A stretch of DNA of 64,000 bases from Mauremys mutica (GCF_020497125.1 NC_059089.1:29406282-29470281), one strand, 5' to 3'. Counted from the stretch's first letter, positions 46,726 to 58,399 are shown. The notes: generated by a model from the sequence alone, not told the origin. Made by a program: numbers and translations.

Positions 46726-47231
46726 GGTGTAATGGGAGCTGGTAGAATAACCACCTACACAACACTGCAGATTCCGATAACTTCTGTTTTTCCCTCTTGT
46801 GTTGTGCTTAGTACCATGGAGAAAGAAGTGAAGGGTAAGAGCCCACCCCTATTGTGAGATGGAAAGCACCAAGAGCCGTGAGACCACAAGTGTTGTCGAT
46901 GCCAGGCTATGGCGATGCCGTCGATCTGGGAGTGGAGCAGCCGTCACCATCAGTGAGAAGTGTCTGGTTTGGGGAGGACTCAGTAACGGCCCACCTGCCT
47001 CCAGGCTGAGACTTGTCATTAGCTGGGGCTCGGTTTGTAGGAAAAGATTCCTGACCTGCTGTGGTTACGAGGGAGGCAAGGTCCCCATTTTCAGGGGCTG
47101 GTCTTTTCTCTGTCCACAGTGTGTCCTATGCAGCAGAAAGTTGGATCGAGGAGGATGACTCCAGCTGTTGAGTTTCTTGACTCCATCCCATGTTTTTCTC
47201 TCTCTCTCCTCTAATGTGTTAGCCAACACAC

Positions 47232-47291
<60 letters not shown>

Positions 47292-47579
47292 CTTGCCTCT
47301 CCTTGTGCTGTCTCCCTTCGTAGGACACGGGCAGGTGTGTTAGGTGTGCATCCCCACAGGCTAGGTCTCGTGAGCTATGAACAAGTAGGGGACCGAAATG
47401 ATGCAGGGCAGTGGGCGCTAGAGTGGAGCGGTGACTGTGGGTGTTGACTGAGTCTCTGCTCTAGTGGGGCTGATGTGGATGGGATGGGAGAGGGAGGCAG
47501 GGATGAGAGCAAGATTTCACGCATCAATTGTATTTTGTGTAGCGATGGCTCTTGCTTGGCTTATTTGCTGCACTTACAG
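46726..47579 (+). repeat. Array unit 9 (partial)
   Basis: Starts within the spacer before module B. A frame crosses module B and its downstream spacer to module C without a stop (46859-47158). The palindrome has one change (TTAGCCAACA). A long (CT)n run lies at about 47250-47288. Confidence 0.85.
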
Positions 47580-48732
47580 AGAAATCATCGGGGAGCAGCA
47601 GCAGGAGGAGAAACTAGCAGATGCAGACCTGGGCATCCTGGACATCCTTCTAAGCACAGATTAACAGTCTTCAGCTTTCTGCCTTCCACATAACTGGCTG
47701 TGAGTAAGCGGTCGGTGCTTCGAATTCCTCATCTGTTCTCGCTCCAGTTTTGTTCCTGGTCGGGTACATGGCTCTGTGGGGTTAAGAGGAGGGAAAGGCA
47801 CAAGTCTCCTGTGCAGAGTGGCTGTTTTGAGTGTACGTGCAACAGGCTGCTTTCTAGTTGTGCTCCTGAAGGTGTAACGGAAGAAAGGTTATGGGTGGAG
47901 GTCCGGAGTGCGGTAAATGGGAGAGGAACTTATGTGATGTTGCCAACTGAGATGCTAACTTGTTTGTTTCTCCTCCACCCCCTTGTGCTGGGTTCAGGAC
48001 CAAGAGAAAAGAAGTGGAGGGTCAGCGTCGGCTCACCTCATGTTACGGAAAGCGAGTGAGAGCGACGAGATTGCAAGCATTTTGGATGCCAGGCAAGAGC
48101 CGTCCAGCTGGGAGTGGAGCAGCCGCCACTGTCAATGAGGTAAGTATCTGTTTTGGTGATTGGTCTGCTCACTGCCCACCTGAATCCAGATACAAACGCC
48201 CCATTAGCTGGGGCTGGGTTTGTAACAAAATATTCCAGACTAGGTGTGGTTCTGAAGGAGACAAGGTCCCCATTTTCAGGGGCTGCTCATTTCTTTGTTC
48301 ACAAGCGCTGTGTCGTCTGCAGAAAAAGTTGGATCCAGGAGGTTGATTCCAGGTGGCAAGTTGCTTGCCTTCCTCCTGTGTTTTTTTCTCTCTCTCTCTC
48401 TTCTCCAGTAGGTTGGCCAACACATCCCCTTTCTCTTTCTGTCCTTGCTTTTCCTTGTGCTGTCTCCCTTTGTACGACACGAGCACGTGTGCTCGGTGTG
48501 CACCCCCACAGGGTAGGTCTCGGGGGCCATGATGAAGTAGGAGGGGACGATAATTGTGCAAGGTAGCGGGAGTGGAGGGGTGACTGTCAGTGTTAACTTG
48601 GTCTCTGTTCATCAAGTGGGGTAGATGTAGATGGGCTGGAAGAGGGAGGCAGGGATGAGGGCAAGATTTCAAGCATCAATAGAGATGTGTGTAGTGATGG
48701 CTCATGCTTGGCTTTTGCAGATGCATTTCCAG
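47580..48732 (+). repeat. Array unit 10 (module B with true GT donor)
   Basis: Module A (47580-47699) is 120 nt but carries an in-frame TAA. Module B (47998-48139) is followed by a genuine GTAAGT; most other copies read ATAAGT here. A single open frame runs from 47960 to 48346. Confidence 0.85.
47998..48139 (+). other. Module B, representative exon-like block
   Basis: A 142-nt block after a GGGTTCAG site and before a genuine GTAAGT. Joined to module A it completes the split Leu codon and reads on in one frame for 47 residues (TKRKEVEGQRRL...GAAATVNE), basic in composition. A second frame is also open in many copies (SIVDARQEPSSWEWS). Both being open makes the coding status uncertain. In the other copies examined the donor is ATAAGT or worse. 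Confidence 0.4.
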
Positions 48733-49908
48733 AGGAATTTCCCAGGAGCCGTAGCCAGAGGAGAAGTTGGCAGATGTGGACATGAGGAAACTGAACATCC
48801 TTCTGAGCAGACACGAACAGTCCTCGGCTTTCTGCTTCCCACATAACTGGGTGTGAGTTAGCTGTCGGTGCTTTGAATTCCTCATCTGTTCTTGCTGTAC
48901 TTTTCTTCACATGCTGTGTGCTTCCTCGTTGGGCATGAGGCTCTTTGGCATTAAGGTGGGGGAAGAGCCAAGAGTTTCCTGAGCAAAGTGACTATTTTGG
49001 ATGCAGTTACAATGGGTCCCTTCTAGTTGCAGGTGTAAAGTAGTAATGGGAGATGGGTTGAAGGCAGAACCATGGGATACAGGAGCTGTAAAATGAAGAG
49101 ACTACGCGACATTGCAGACGGAGATGCTATTTTCTTTTTTTGCTTTTCTCCCCTGTGCTGGGTTTAGTACCAAGGAAAAAGAAGTCACACGTCGGAGTCT
49201 ACTGCCCTCATGCGATGGAAAGTGAGTGAGAGCAGCGAGCCTGTGAGCATTGTTCATGCCAGGCAAGAGCCGTCCATCTGGGAGTTGAGCAGAGGCCACT
49301 GTCACTGAGATAAGTGTCTGGTTTGGTGATTGCTCTGCTCACGGCTCAGCTCCTGGTAGGGACGCCCCATTAGCAAGGTCTGGGTTTGTAAGAAAAGGTT
49401 CCTAACTAGTGTTTATGAAGGAGACAAGGTCCCCATTTTCAGGGGCTGGTCATTTCTCTGGCCAGGAGGGGTGTGTCCTCTGCAGCAGAAGGTTGGATCC
49501 AGGGGGATGACTCCAGCTCGTGAGTTTCTTGACTCCCTCCCATGTTTTTTTCTCTCTCTCTCTCCTCTAATGTGTTGGCCAACACACACTCTGTCTGTCT
49601 GTCTCTCACTCTGTCTCTGTCCTTGCTGCTTCTTGTGCTGTCTCCCTTCATAGGACACGGATAGGAGTGCTAGGTGTGCATCCCCACAGGCTAGATCTCG
49701 GGCGCTATGAACAAATAGGAGATGAAAATCATGCAGGGCAGTGGGCGCTAGAGTGGAGCGGTGTCTGTGGATGTTGACTCAGTCTCTGTTCATCGAGTCG
49801 AGCGGATGTAGATGGGATGGGAGAGGGAGGCAGGGATGAGGGCAAGATTAAATGCACCAGTAGTGCTGTGTGTAGTGATGGTACTTACTTGACTTTATTA
49901 GTTTGCAG
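48733..49908 (+). repeat. Array unit 11
   Basis: Module A (48733-48852) is 120 nt with an in-frame TAG. Modules B, C and D and the palindrome (49573-49586) are present without large insertions. Unit length is 1,176 bp. Confidence 0.88.
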
Positions 49909-51364
49909 AGGAATCATCCAGGAGCCCTCGCCGGACGAGAATATGCAGAAGTGGACGTGAGCAGCCTGGACATCCTTCTAAGGAGACCTCAACAGTCCTC
50001 AGGTTTCTGCCTTCTGCCTAACTGGCTGTGAGTAAGCAGTGAGTGCTTGGAATTCCTCATCTGTACTCACTGTAATTTTCTTCATAGGCCATTGCCTTCC
50101 TTGCTTGGTATGGGGCACTTTTGGATTAAGGCTGGGGAAGAGACCAGAGTCTTAGTTGCCAACTTTCACTGGGTAGATAAGAACCCTGAATTCACAATAT
50201 TCCAAAAATCAAGCTAATCCTATTTCAAATAAGGCCAAAACAAGCCAATTCCTAAGAACCCCAGCACTCAATGACTAGATCTCTCCTGGCGTGCAGTCTG
50301 GGACTGTGGTGGGTCCGCTGTGCACCCCTGACTCTCTCCCCCCTTTGCCCCTGCTTGCCGGAAGCAGCAAGCTACAACGAGCAATAAGCTACAGGCCAAA
50401 AACAAGCCCAATTTCTATGTTTTATTTTCCCCTTTGAGATTTGGTGTGTGTGACCAGAGTCTGCTGTGCAAAGTGACTATTTTGGGTGTTATTGCAAGGG
50501 GTGCTTTCTACTTGCAGTCCTACCAGTGTAATGGGAATAGGGTTGAGGGCGGAGCCCCACTGTGTGCGGGAGGGGAAAATAAGAGCCTACCCAAAGTTGC
50601 TGACTGAAAGGGTAACTGATTTGTTTTTCCCCCTTGTGCTGGGTTTAGTAGCAAGAGAAAAGAAGTCACAGGCCAGAGTCTACTGCCCTCGTGCAATGGA
50701 AAGAGAGCAAGAGCAATCAGTCTCCAAGCGTTGTTGATGCGACGCAGAAGGCGTCCATCTGGAAGCGGAACCGCCTCCACTCTCAATGAGATAAGTGTCT
50801 GTCTTCTTTGGTGATCGCTCTGCTCAAAGCCCATCTTGCTCCCGGTAGGGACGCCCCGTTAGCTGGGGCTGGGTTTGTAAGAAAAGGTTCCTGACTAGTT
50901 GTGGTTACAAGGGAGACGATGTCCCCATTTTCAGAGGCTGCTCATGTCTCTGGCCAGGACCAGTGTGTCCTCCGCAGCATATTAGATCCAGGGGGATGAC
51001 TCCAGCTGGTGAGTTTCTTGACTCCCTCCCACATTTCTCTCGCTCTCTCCTCTAATGTGTTGGCCAACACACACTCTGTCTGTCTGTCTCTCACTCTCTG
51101 TCCTTGCCTCTTCTTGTGCTGTCTTCCTTCGTAGGACACGGGCAGGTGTGTTAGGTGTGCATCCCCACAGGCTAGGTCTTGTGAGATATGAACAAGTAGA
51201 GGACCGAAATGATGCAGGGCAGTGGGCGCTAGAGTGAAGCGGTGACTGTGGGTGTTGACTGAGTCTCTGCTCTAGTGGGGCTGATGTGGGAGGCAGGGAT
51301 GAGGGCAAGATTTCACACACCAACTGAATTTTTTTGTAGTGAGGCTTATTTGCTGCACTTGTAG
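49909..51364 (+). repeat. Array unit 12
   Basis: Module A (49909-50027) is 119 nt, sharing the one-base deletion in 'GAATATGCAGAAG' with units 2 and 18. The shared 300-bp insert is at 50152-50451. Palindrome at about 51058. Confidence 0.88.
50152..50451. repeat. Shared insert in unit 12
   Basis: 300 bp starting 'TTAGTTGCCAACTTTCACTG', flanked by a perfect 10-bp duplication, GACCAGAGTC (50142-50151 and 50452-50461). Class unknown; the variable length between copies and the 10-bp duplication suit a retroposon. Confidence 0.75.
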
Positions 51365-51610
51365 AGGAATTGTCCAGGAGCAGCAGCCGGAGGAGAAATT
51401 GGCAGACGTGTGCCTGTGAGGAGCCTGGACATTCTTCTAAGGAGACATGAACAGTCCTCAGCTTTCTGCCTCGTGCATAACTGGCTGTGGGTAAGTGGTC
51501 AGTGCTTGGAATTCCTCATCTGTACTTGCTGTGATTTTCTTCACACTTTGTTTGCTTCCTTGTTGGGTGTGGGGCTCTTTGGGATTAAGGCTGGGGAAGG
51601 GACCAGAGTC

Positions 51611-51916
51611 ACAATTGCTAACTTTCACTGGGGAAATAAGCACCCCGACTTTGACAATAAGCCAAAAATCAAGATAAACCCATTTGAAAACAAGGCCAAA
51701 ACAAGCCAATCCCTAAGAACCCCAACACTCAATGACTAGATCTCCCCTGGCGTGCAGTCTGGGACTGTGGTGGGCCCGCTGTGCACCTCAACTAGCCGTC
51801 CCCTTTGCTCCTCCTTGTCCATGCTTGCTGGAAGCAAAAAGCTACAAGAAGCAATAAGTTACAAGGCAAAAAGAAGCACAATTTCTACGTGCTTTCCCCA
51901 CAGGTTTGCTGTGTCT
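51611..51916. repeat. Shared insert in unit 13
   Basis: Same element at the same target as in unit 12: GACCAGAGTC at 51601-51610 and 51917-51926. Shared position shows one insertion event copied with the unit. Confidence 0.78.
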
Positions 51917-52771
51917 GACCAGAGTCATCTGTGCAGAGTGACTATTTCAGGTGTCGTCGCAAGGGGTGCTTTCTACTTGTAGTCATAAAGGCGTGATGGG
52001 AGGAGGGTTCAGGGCAGAACCCCACCATGTGGGAGAGGCAAAAAGAAGCGGCTACCCAACATTGCCAATTGAGATGGTGACTGACTTGTTTTTCCGCTGG
52101 ATTTAGTACCAAGGGAAAAGAAGTGACAAGTCTGTCTACTGCCCTCATGCGATGGAAAGCGAGCGAGAGTGATGGGACTGCGAGAATTATTGATGCCTTG
52201 AAAAAGCCGTCCAACTGGGAATGGAACAGTCATCACTGTCAATGAGATAAGTGTCTGTTTTGGTGATTGCTCTGCTCACGGCCCACCTGGCTCCTGAAAG
52301 GGATGCCCCGTTTGCTGAGGCTGTGTTTGTAAGAAAAGGTTCCTGACTAGCTGTGGTTTTGAGAGAGAAAGAAGATCCCCATTTTTAGGGGCTGCTCAGT
52401 TTTCTGGCCAGGAGCAGTGTGTCCTACGCAGCAGAAGGTTGCATCTGGGAGAATGAGTCCAGGTAGTGAATTGCTTGCCTTTCCCTCGTGTTTCTCTCTC
52501 TCTCTCTCTCTCCCCTTTAGTGTGTTGGCCAACACTCTTTCTCAATCTGTCCTTGCTTTTCCTTGTGCTGTCTCCCTTCTTAGGATATCGGCAGGCGAGC
52601 TAGCTGTGCACCGCCACAGGTTGTGTCTTGGGAGCCATAAAGAAGTAGGAGGGGACAAAAATTATGCGGGGCAGTCGGTGCGAGACTGGAGCGATGACTG
52701 TTGGTGTTGTGGGGCTAAGACAGATCGAAAGCTTCGCAGGGAAGAGGGCCTTAATTGGGCTGTATGTAGTG

Positions 52772-52991
52772 CAGGAGTTCTCAAACTGGGGTTTAGGTCC
52801 TGTCAGGGGGCCGCAAGGTTGTTATTTGGGGGGTTGTGAAATGTCATCCTCCATACTAAACATCACTTTGCTTCCAGCATTTATAATGGTGTTGAATATA
52901 CAAAAAGTGTTTTTAATTTATAAGGGGAGGGTCACGCTCAGAAGCTTTCTATGTAAAAGGGATCATCAGTACAAAAGGTTGAGAACCGCTG
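52772..52991. mobile_element. hAT-type non-autonomous element
   Basis: The ends are CAGGAGTTCTCAAACTGGGG and AAAGGTTGAGAACCGCTG, inverse over most of the first 15 bases. The flanks are ATGTAGTG (52764-52771) and GTGTAGTG (52992-52999), an 8-bp duplication with one change. It is 220 bp and non-coding. Confidence 0.8.
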
Positions 52992-53030
52992 GTGTAGTGA
53001 TAGTTCTTGCTTGCCTTTATTAGTTTGCAG

Positions 53031-54009
53031 AGGAATTGTCCAGGAGTCTCAGCTAGAGAAGAAGCTGGCAGAAGTGGACCTGAACGGCCTGGACATCCTT
53101 CTAAGGAGACATGAACAGTCCTCAGCTTTCTGCATTCTGGATAACTGGCTATGAGTAAGAAGTCAGTATTTTCAATTCCTTATCTGTACTCACTCTTATT
53201 TCCTTCACAGGCCGTGTGCTTCCTCGTTGGGTACGAGGCTCTTTGGGATTAAGGCTGGGGAAGGGACAAGAGTCTCCTGAGCAAAGTGACTATTTTGGGT
53301 GCAGTTAAAATGGGTCCCTTCTAGTTGCAGCTGTAAAGTAGTAATGGGAGATGGGTTGAGGGCGGAGCTGTGGGATACGGGAGATGTGAAATGAAGAGAC
53401 TACGTGATATTGCAGACGGAGATGGTAATTATATTTTTTTTTCTTCCTTTTACTTCTTCCTTGGTACTAAACCCAGCAGTCACACATCAGAGTCTACTGC
53501 CCTCATGCGATGGAAAGTGAGTGAGAGCAGCGAGCCTGTGAGCATTGTTCATGCCAGGCAACAGCCGTCAATGTGGGGGTCGAGCAGACGCCACTGTCAG
53601 TGAGATAAGTGTCTGTTTTGCTGAGGGTTCTGCTCACGGCCCATATCAGTTTCTTGCCTTTCTCTGTGTTTCTCTCCCTCTCTCTCTCTTACTCTCTTCT
53701 CTAGTGTGTTGGCCAACAATCTGTCTCTGTCCTTGCCTCTCCTTGTGCTGTCTCCCTTCATAGGACACGGGCAGGAGTGCTAGGTGTGCATCCCCACAGG
53801 CTAGGTCTCAAGAGCTATGAAGAAGTAGGAGGGGATGAAAATCATGCAGGGTAGTGGGCGCTAGAGTGGAGCGGTGACAGTCAGTGTTGACTCAGTCTCT
53901 GTTCATCGAGTCGGGCTGATGTAGATGAGATGGGAGAGGGAAGCAGGGATGAGGGCATTCATAGAGCTGTATGTAGTGACAGTTCTTGCTTGGCTTTATT
54001 AGTTTGCAG
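53031..54009 (+). repeat. Array unit 14
   Basis: Module A (53031-53150) is 120 nt and open, but its donor reads ATGAGTAAG. Module C is deleted: the unit passes from 'CACGGCCCATATCAG' directly to the CT tract. Unit length is 979 bp. Confidence 0.88.
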
Positions 54010-55131
54010 AGAAATCGTCCAGGAGCCCCAGCCGGATGAGAATGTCAGAAGTGGACCTGAGCAGCCTGGACATCCTGCTAAGGAAACAAGAATAGTCCTC
54101 AGGTTTCTGCCTTCTGCATAACTGGCTGTGAGTAAGGGCTCAGTGCTTTGAACTCAGTCATCTGTACTCACTGTAGTATTCTTCATTGACCGTGTGGTTT
54201 CTTGTTGGGTACAGGGCTCTGTGGGATTAAGGGTGAGGAGGGGCCAGAGTCAGCTGTGCAAACTGACTCTCTGTTGGGTGTTGTTGTAAGAGGTGCTTTG
54301 TACTTTTAGTCCTAAAGGTGTAATGGGTAGAGGGCGGAACCCCGCCGTGCGTGAGAGGGGGAAAAGAAGAGCCTAAGAGACATTTCTGAGTGAGACGGTA
54401 GCTTACTTGTTTTATCCCCTGGTTTTAGTACCAAGCAAAAAGACGTCATATGTCAAAGTCTACTGCCCTTATGAGTGAGAGTGACGAGACTGCGAGCGTT
54501 GTTGGTGCCAGGCAGGAGCCATCCATCTGGGAGCAGAACAGCTGCTACTATCACTGAGATAAGTATCTGTTTTGCTGAGGGTTCTGCTCACGGCCCACCT
54601 GACTACAGGTAGAGACACCCCGTTAGGTGGGTGGGTTTGTAAGAAAAGGTTCCTGACTAGCTGTGGTTTTGAGGGAGACACGGTCCCCATTTTCAGGGGC
54701 TGATGATTTCTCTGGCCAGGATCGGTGTGTCCTCGGCAGGAGAAGGTTAGATCCATGAGGATGACTCCAGGTGGTGAGTTGCTTGCCTTCTTCCTCTGTT
54801 TCTCTCTCTGTCTTCTCTACTCTACTCTACTGTGTTGGCCAACACGCTCTCGCTCTCGCTCTCTCTCTTCATAGGGCATGGGCAGGAGTGCTACGTGTGC
54901 ATCCCCTCAGGCTAGGTCTCGGGAGCTATGAACAAGTAGGAGGGGACGAAAATCATGCATCGTAGTGGGCGCTAGAGTGGAGGGGTGACTGTGCATGTTG
55001 ACTGTCACTCTTCAAGTGGGCCTGATGTAGATAGGATGGGAGAGGGAGGCAGGGATGAGGGCAAGATTACCTGCACCAATTGAATTTTGTGTAGTGATGG
55101 CTCTTGCTTCGCTCATTTCCTGCGCTTGCAG
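54010..55131 (+). repeat. Array unit 15
   Basis: Module A (54010-54127) is 118 nt, two bases short and frameshifted, with an intact donor. Modules B, C and D and the palindrome (54833-54846) are present. Confidence 0.88.
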
Positions 55132-56188
55132 AGGAATTGTCCAGGAGCAGCAGCTCAAGGAGAAAGTGGCAGACGCGGACCTGAGGAGCCTGGACATCCT
55201 TCTAAGCAGACATGAATGGTCCTCAGATTTCTGCCTCCCGCACAACTGGCTGTGAGTAAGCGGTCAATGCTTGGAATCCCTCATCTGTACTGGCTCCGGT
55301 ATTGTTCAGAGGCTATGAATTTCCTCATTGGACACAGTGCTGTGTGGGGTTCAGACGAGGCAAAGGCACAAGTCTCCTGTGCAGAGTGAGTATTTTAGTT
55401 GTAGTGCTAAAGCTGTAATGGGAGGAGGGTTGAGGGCGGAGCCCTGAGGTGTGGTAGATGGGGGGAGAAGAAGAGCCTATGCACATTGCAGACTGAGATG
55501 CTAACTGATTGGTTTTTTCCCCTAGTGCTGGGTTTAGTACCAAGTGCAGAGTCAGAGTCCACTCCGCACATGCCATGGAAAGGGAGCGAGAGCTGGGAGA
55601 TTCTAAGCATTGTTGATGCCAGGGAAGAGCCATCCAGCTGGGAGTGGAGCAAGGACCACTGTCCGTGAGATAACTGTCTTGTTAGGTGAAGGCTCTGCTG
55701 TGGTTACGAGAGAGACAAGGTCCCTATTTTCAGGGGCTGCTCAGTCCTCTGGCGAGTACCGGTGTGTCCTCTGCAGCGGAAGGTTGGATCCAGGAGGATG
55801 ACTCCAGATGGTGAGTTACTTGCCTTTCTCCTGTGTTTCTCTCTCTCTCTTCTCTAGTGTGTTGGCCAACGCTCTCTTTATCTCTCTGTCTCTGTCCTTT
55901 CCTTTCCTTGTGCCATCTCTCTTCTTAGGACACAAGCAGGCCTGCGAGGTGTGCATCTCCACAGGTTAGGTCTTAAAAGCCCTGGAGTAGTAGGAGGGGA
56001 CGAAAACCATGCGGGGTAGTGGGTGCGAGAGTGGAGCAGTGACTGTCAGTGTTGAATCGGTCTCTGTTCAAGTGGGGCTGATGTAGATGGGGTGGAAGAG
56101 GGAGGCAGGATTGAGGGCAACGTTTCAAGTACCATTAGAGCTGTGTGTAGAGATGGCACATGCTTGGCTTTTGCAGCTGCACTTCCAG
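55132..56188 (+). repeat. Array unit 16
   Basis: Module A (55132-55251) is 120 nt, open, with acceptor and GTGAGTAAG donor. A deletion removes part of the spacer between modules B and C. Unit length is 1,057 bp. Confidence 0.88.
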
Positions 56189-57295
56189 AGGAATTGTCCA
56201 GGAGCTCGAGCCGGAGGAGAAACTGGCAGAGGTGGATCTGAGCAGCTTGGACATGGTTCTAACCAGACAGGAACAGTCCTCAGCTTTCTGCATTCTGAAC
56301 AACTGGCTGTGAGTAAGAGGTCAGTGCTTTCAATTCCTTATCTGTACTCACTGTAGTTGACTTCACAGGCCTTGTGCTTCCTCGCTGGGTACAGGACACT
56401 GTGGTATTAAGGCTGGGGAAGGGACAAGAGTCTCCTGAGCAAAGTGACTATTTTGGGTGCAGTACAATGGATCCCTTCTAGTTGCAGATGTAAAGTACTA
56501 ATAGGAGATGGTTTGATGGCAGAGCCGTGGGAGATGTGAGATGAAGAGACTAGCATCTCCATCTGCAATGTCACGTAATTTGTTTGTTTTTTCTCTCAGA
56601 GTTTACTGCCCTCATGCAATGGAAAGTGAGTGAGAGCAGCGAGCCTGTGAGCATTGTTCATGCCAGGCAAGAGCCGTTCATTTGGGAGCCAAGCAGATGC
56701 CACTGTCAGTGAGATAAGTGTCTGTTTTGCTGAGGTTTCTGTTAACAGCCCATCTGACTCCAGGTACAGACACCCTGTTAGCTGGGGCTGGTTTGTCAGA
56801 AGAGTTTCCTGACTAGCTGGGGATACAAGGGAGACAAGGTCCCCATTTTCAGGGGCTTGTCATTTCTCTGTTCACAAGCAGTGTGTCCTCCGCAGGAGAA
56901 GGTTGGATCCAGGAGGATGACTCCAGATGGTGAGTTACTTGCCTTTCTCCTGTGTTTCTCTCTCTCTCTCTTCTCTAGTGTGTTGGCCAACGCTCTCTTT
57001 ATCTCTCTGTCTCTGTCCTTGCCTCTCCTTGTGCCGTCTCCCTTCATAGAACAGGGGCAGGAGTGCTAGGTGTGCATCCCCACAGGCTTGGTCTCGGGAG
57101 CTATGAACAAGTAAGAGGGGATGAAAATCATGCAGGATAGTGGGCGCTAGAGTGGAGCAGTGTCTGTGGATGTTGACTCAGTCTCTGTTCATTGAGTCCG
57201 GGGGATGTAGATGGAATGGGAGAGGGAGGCAGGGATGAGGACATTAATAGAGCTCTGTGTAGTGATGGTCCTTGCTTGGCTTTATTAGTTTGCAG
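56189..57295 (+). repeat. Array unit 17
   Basis: Module A (56189-56308) is 120 nt, open, with both splice-like sites. Before module B an inverted 'CATCTCCATCTGCAATGTCA' replaces the usual spacer, and the B acceptor is lost. Modules C and D are present. Confidence 0.88.
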
Positions 57296-57525
57296 AGGAA
57301 TCATCCAGGAGCCCTCGCCGGAGGAGAATATGCAGAAGTGGATCTGAGAAGCCTGGACATCCTTCTAAGGAGACATGAATAGTCCTCGGGTTTCTGCATA
57401 ACTGGCTGTTCCTCATCTGTAATTGCTGTAGTTTTCTTCATAGGCCGTGTGCTTCCTCCTTGGGTACGGGGCTCTGTGGCTGGGGAGGGGCCAGAATCTG
57501 CTCTGCAGAGTGACTGTGTTGGGTG
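57296..57525 (+). repeat. Array unit 18 (terminal, partial)
   Basis: Module A is shortened (about 112 nt) with a TAG and no donor. The unit fades out after 'GAGTGACTGTGTTGGGTG', where the array ends. Confidence 0.8.
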
Positions 57526-58399
57526 ACATTATGAGGGCCAATGTAGACAGGAGAAAAGGGGCCTGAATCCTATTTACAGGGCGGTCACCCTTTCTTTAGT
57601 AAAATACGCCTCCTTTAAACTTGGTGGGGGCAGGGGGAAGTCCCCAATGTGAAAAGATCTGGAAATGAACAGGTAAGGGAGGGATCCTGCTGAGCGTCTC
57701 CTTTCCGATCAATCCTCCATCTCTCAGCGACACGCTTCCGGACTTACCTTCCTACCTCACCAAGAAAATAACTTTGTGCTCCCTAACCTTTACCAGAAAA
57801 GACCCCTCTTCCTTGTGACGCAGTCCTGTTAGTAGGGTTAGGTGCACACACGAGCTGGCTCTGAATACCACATCATGTGCTTACAACACCTGAACATCAA
57901 CACATTTCAGAAAGGATAGCCACATCAATCCCTTCGGACGTAGCCCTAGCAATCTCCTCTGTCTATCTCCAAAGAGACACAAGGCCTGGACTTTGGACAC
58001 AGCTGAGGGAAGCTGTCCTAATGTCTACAGTTAAACACTCATCAGTGCGACGGTGTCTTTCTTGTGCACAAGAAAACAAAGGGTCAAAGTTGTGGTTGGT
58101 TGAGCGGTGTAAATTGGGCAGGGCAAAAGGACTTGAGGAAGGATGAGGTGGAAGTGAGGGTGTGAAAGGAGCCGCCCACCTCACCTGTTCATTTCCAGAC
58201 GGTGTGACATTTGCATGGTTGGGCCATTTCTTGGCTTTTTTGAGAAAAGGGGCGAATTTTCCACGGCCTCCACCATCCCCTTACAGCTGCCCCTTCGCCA
58301 CACCATGTTGCATCTGACCTGGATAGGTTGCAAGTAAGATTTCACTTCAAATCTCAAAAAAGTCCAGTAGAAATAATTGTGGGGGAATTTCCTGTCACT
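57526..58399. other. Region flanking the array, nothing firmly recognised
   Basis: The array's right flank has no recognised gene. A 17-bp sequence, TCTGGAAATGAACAGGT (about 57658-57674), recurs inverted at about 58182-58198, so 57.66-58.20 kb may be an element about 540 bp long. The minus-strand frame 58181-58681 has no recognisable motif and crosses into the next MITE. Confidence 0.35.

Larger units (their letters stand above)
51365..53030 (+). repeat. Array unit 13
   Basis: Module A (51365-51486) is 122 nt, frameshifted by two extra bases, with donor GTGGGTAAG. It has the shared insert at 51611-51916 and a hAT element at 52772-52991 just before the next module A. Confidence 0.88.
30850..57525 (+). 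repeat. Tandem array of ~1.15-kb units with exon-like modules
   Basis: About 18 plus-strand copies of one unit, recognisable by eye throughout. The common order is: 3' splice-like site; module A (120 nt); GTGAGTAAG; about 300 nt; TTTAG site; module B (142 nt); about 210 nt; 'TCTCTGGCCAG' site with module C (GCAGAAGGTTGGATCCAGG); GTGAGTTGC; a CT-rich tract; palindrome GTGTTGGCCAACAC; second CT-rich tract; 'CCCTTCATAG' site with module D (GACACGGGCAGG); then the next A. The palindrome or its remnant starts near 31369, 32697, 33435, 35129, 35855, 37710, 39678, 40820, 45770, 47217, 48411, 49573, 51058, 52523, 53707, 54833, 55860 and 56981. Undisturbed spacing is 1,027-1,194 bp. I do not recognise the encoded product. 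It may be an expanded gene, a non-coding transcript or a macrosatellite. Confidence 0.93.

Noticed and set aside
47250..47290. Long (CT)n run as a regulatory element
   Set aside because: Its length varies strongly between units, as expected for slippage in a pyrimidine tract.
32431..56720. AT-AC (U12-type) introns after module B
   Set aside because: ATAAGT does not match the ATATCCTT start of such introns. A mutated GT donor is simpler, and unit 10 still has GTAAGT.
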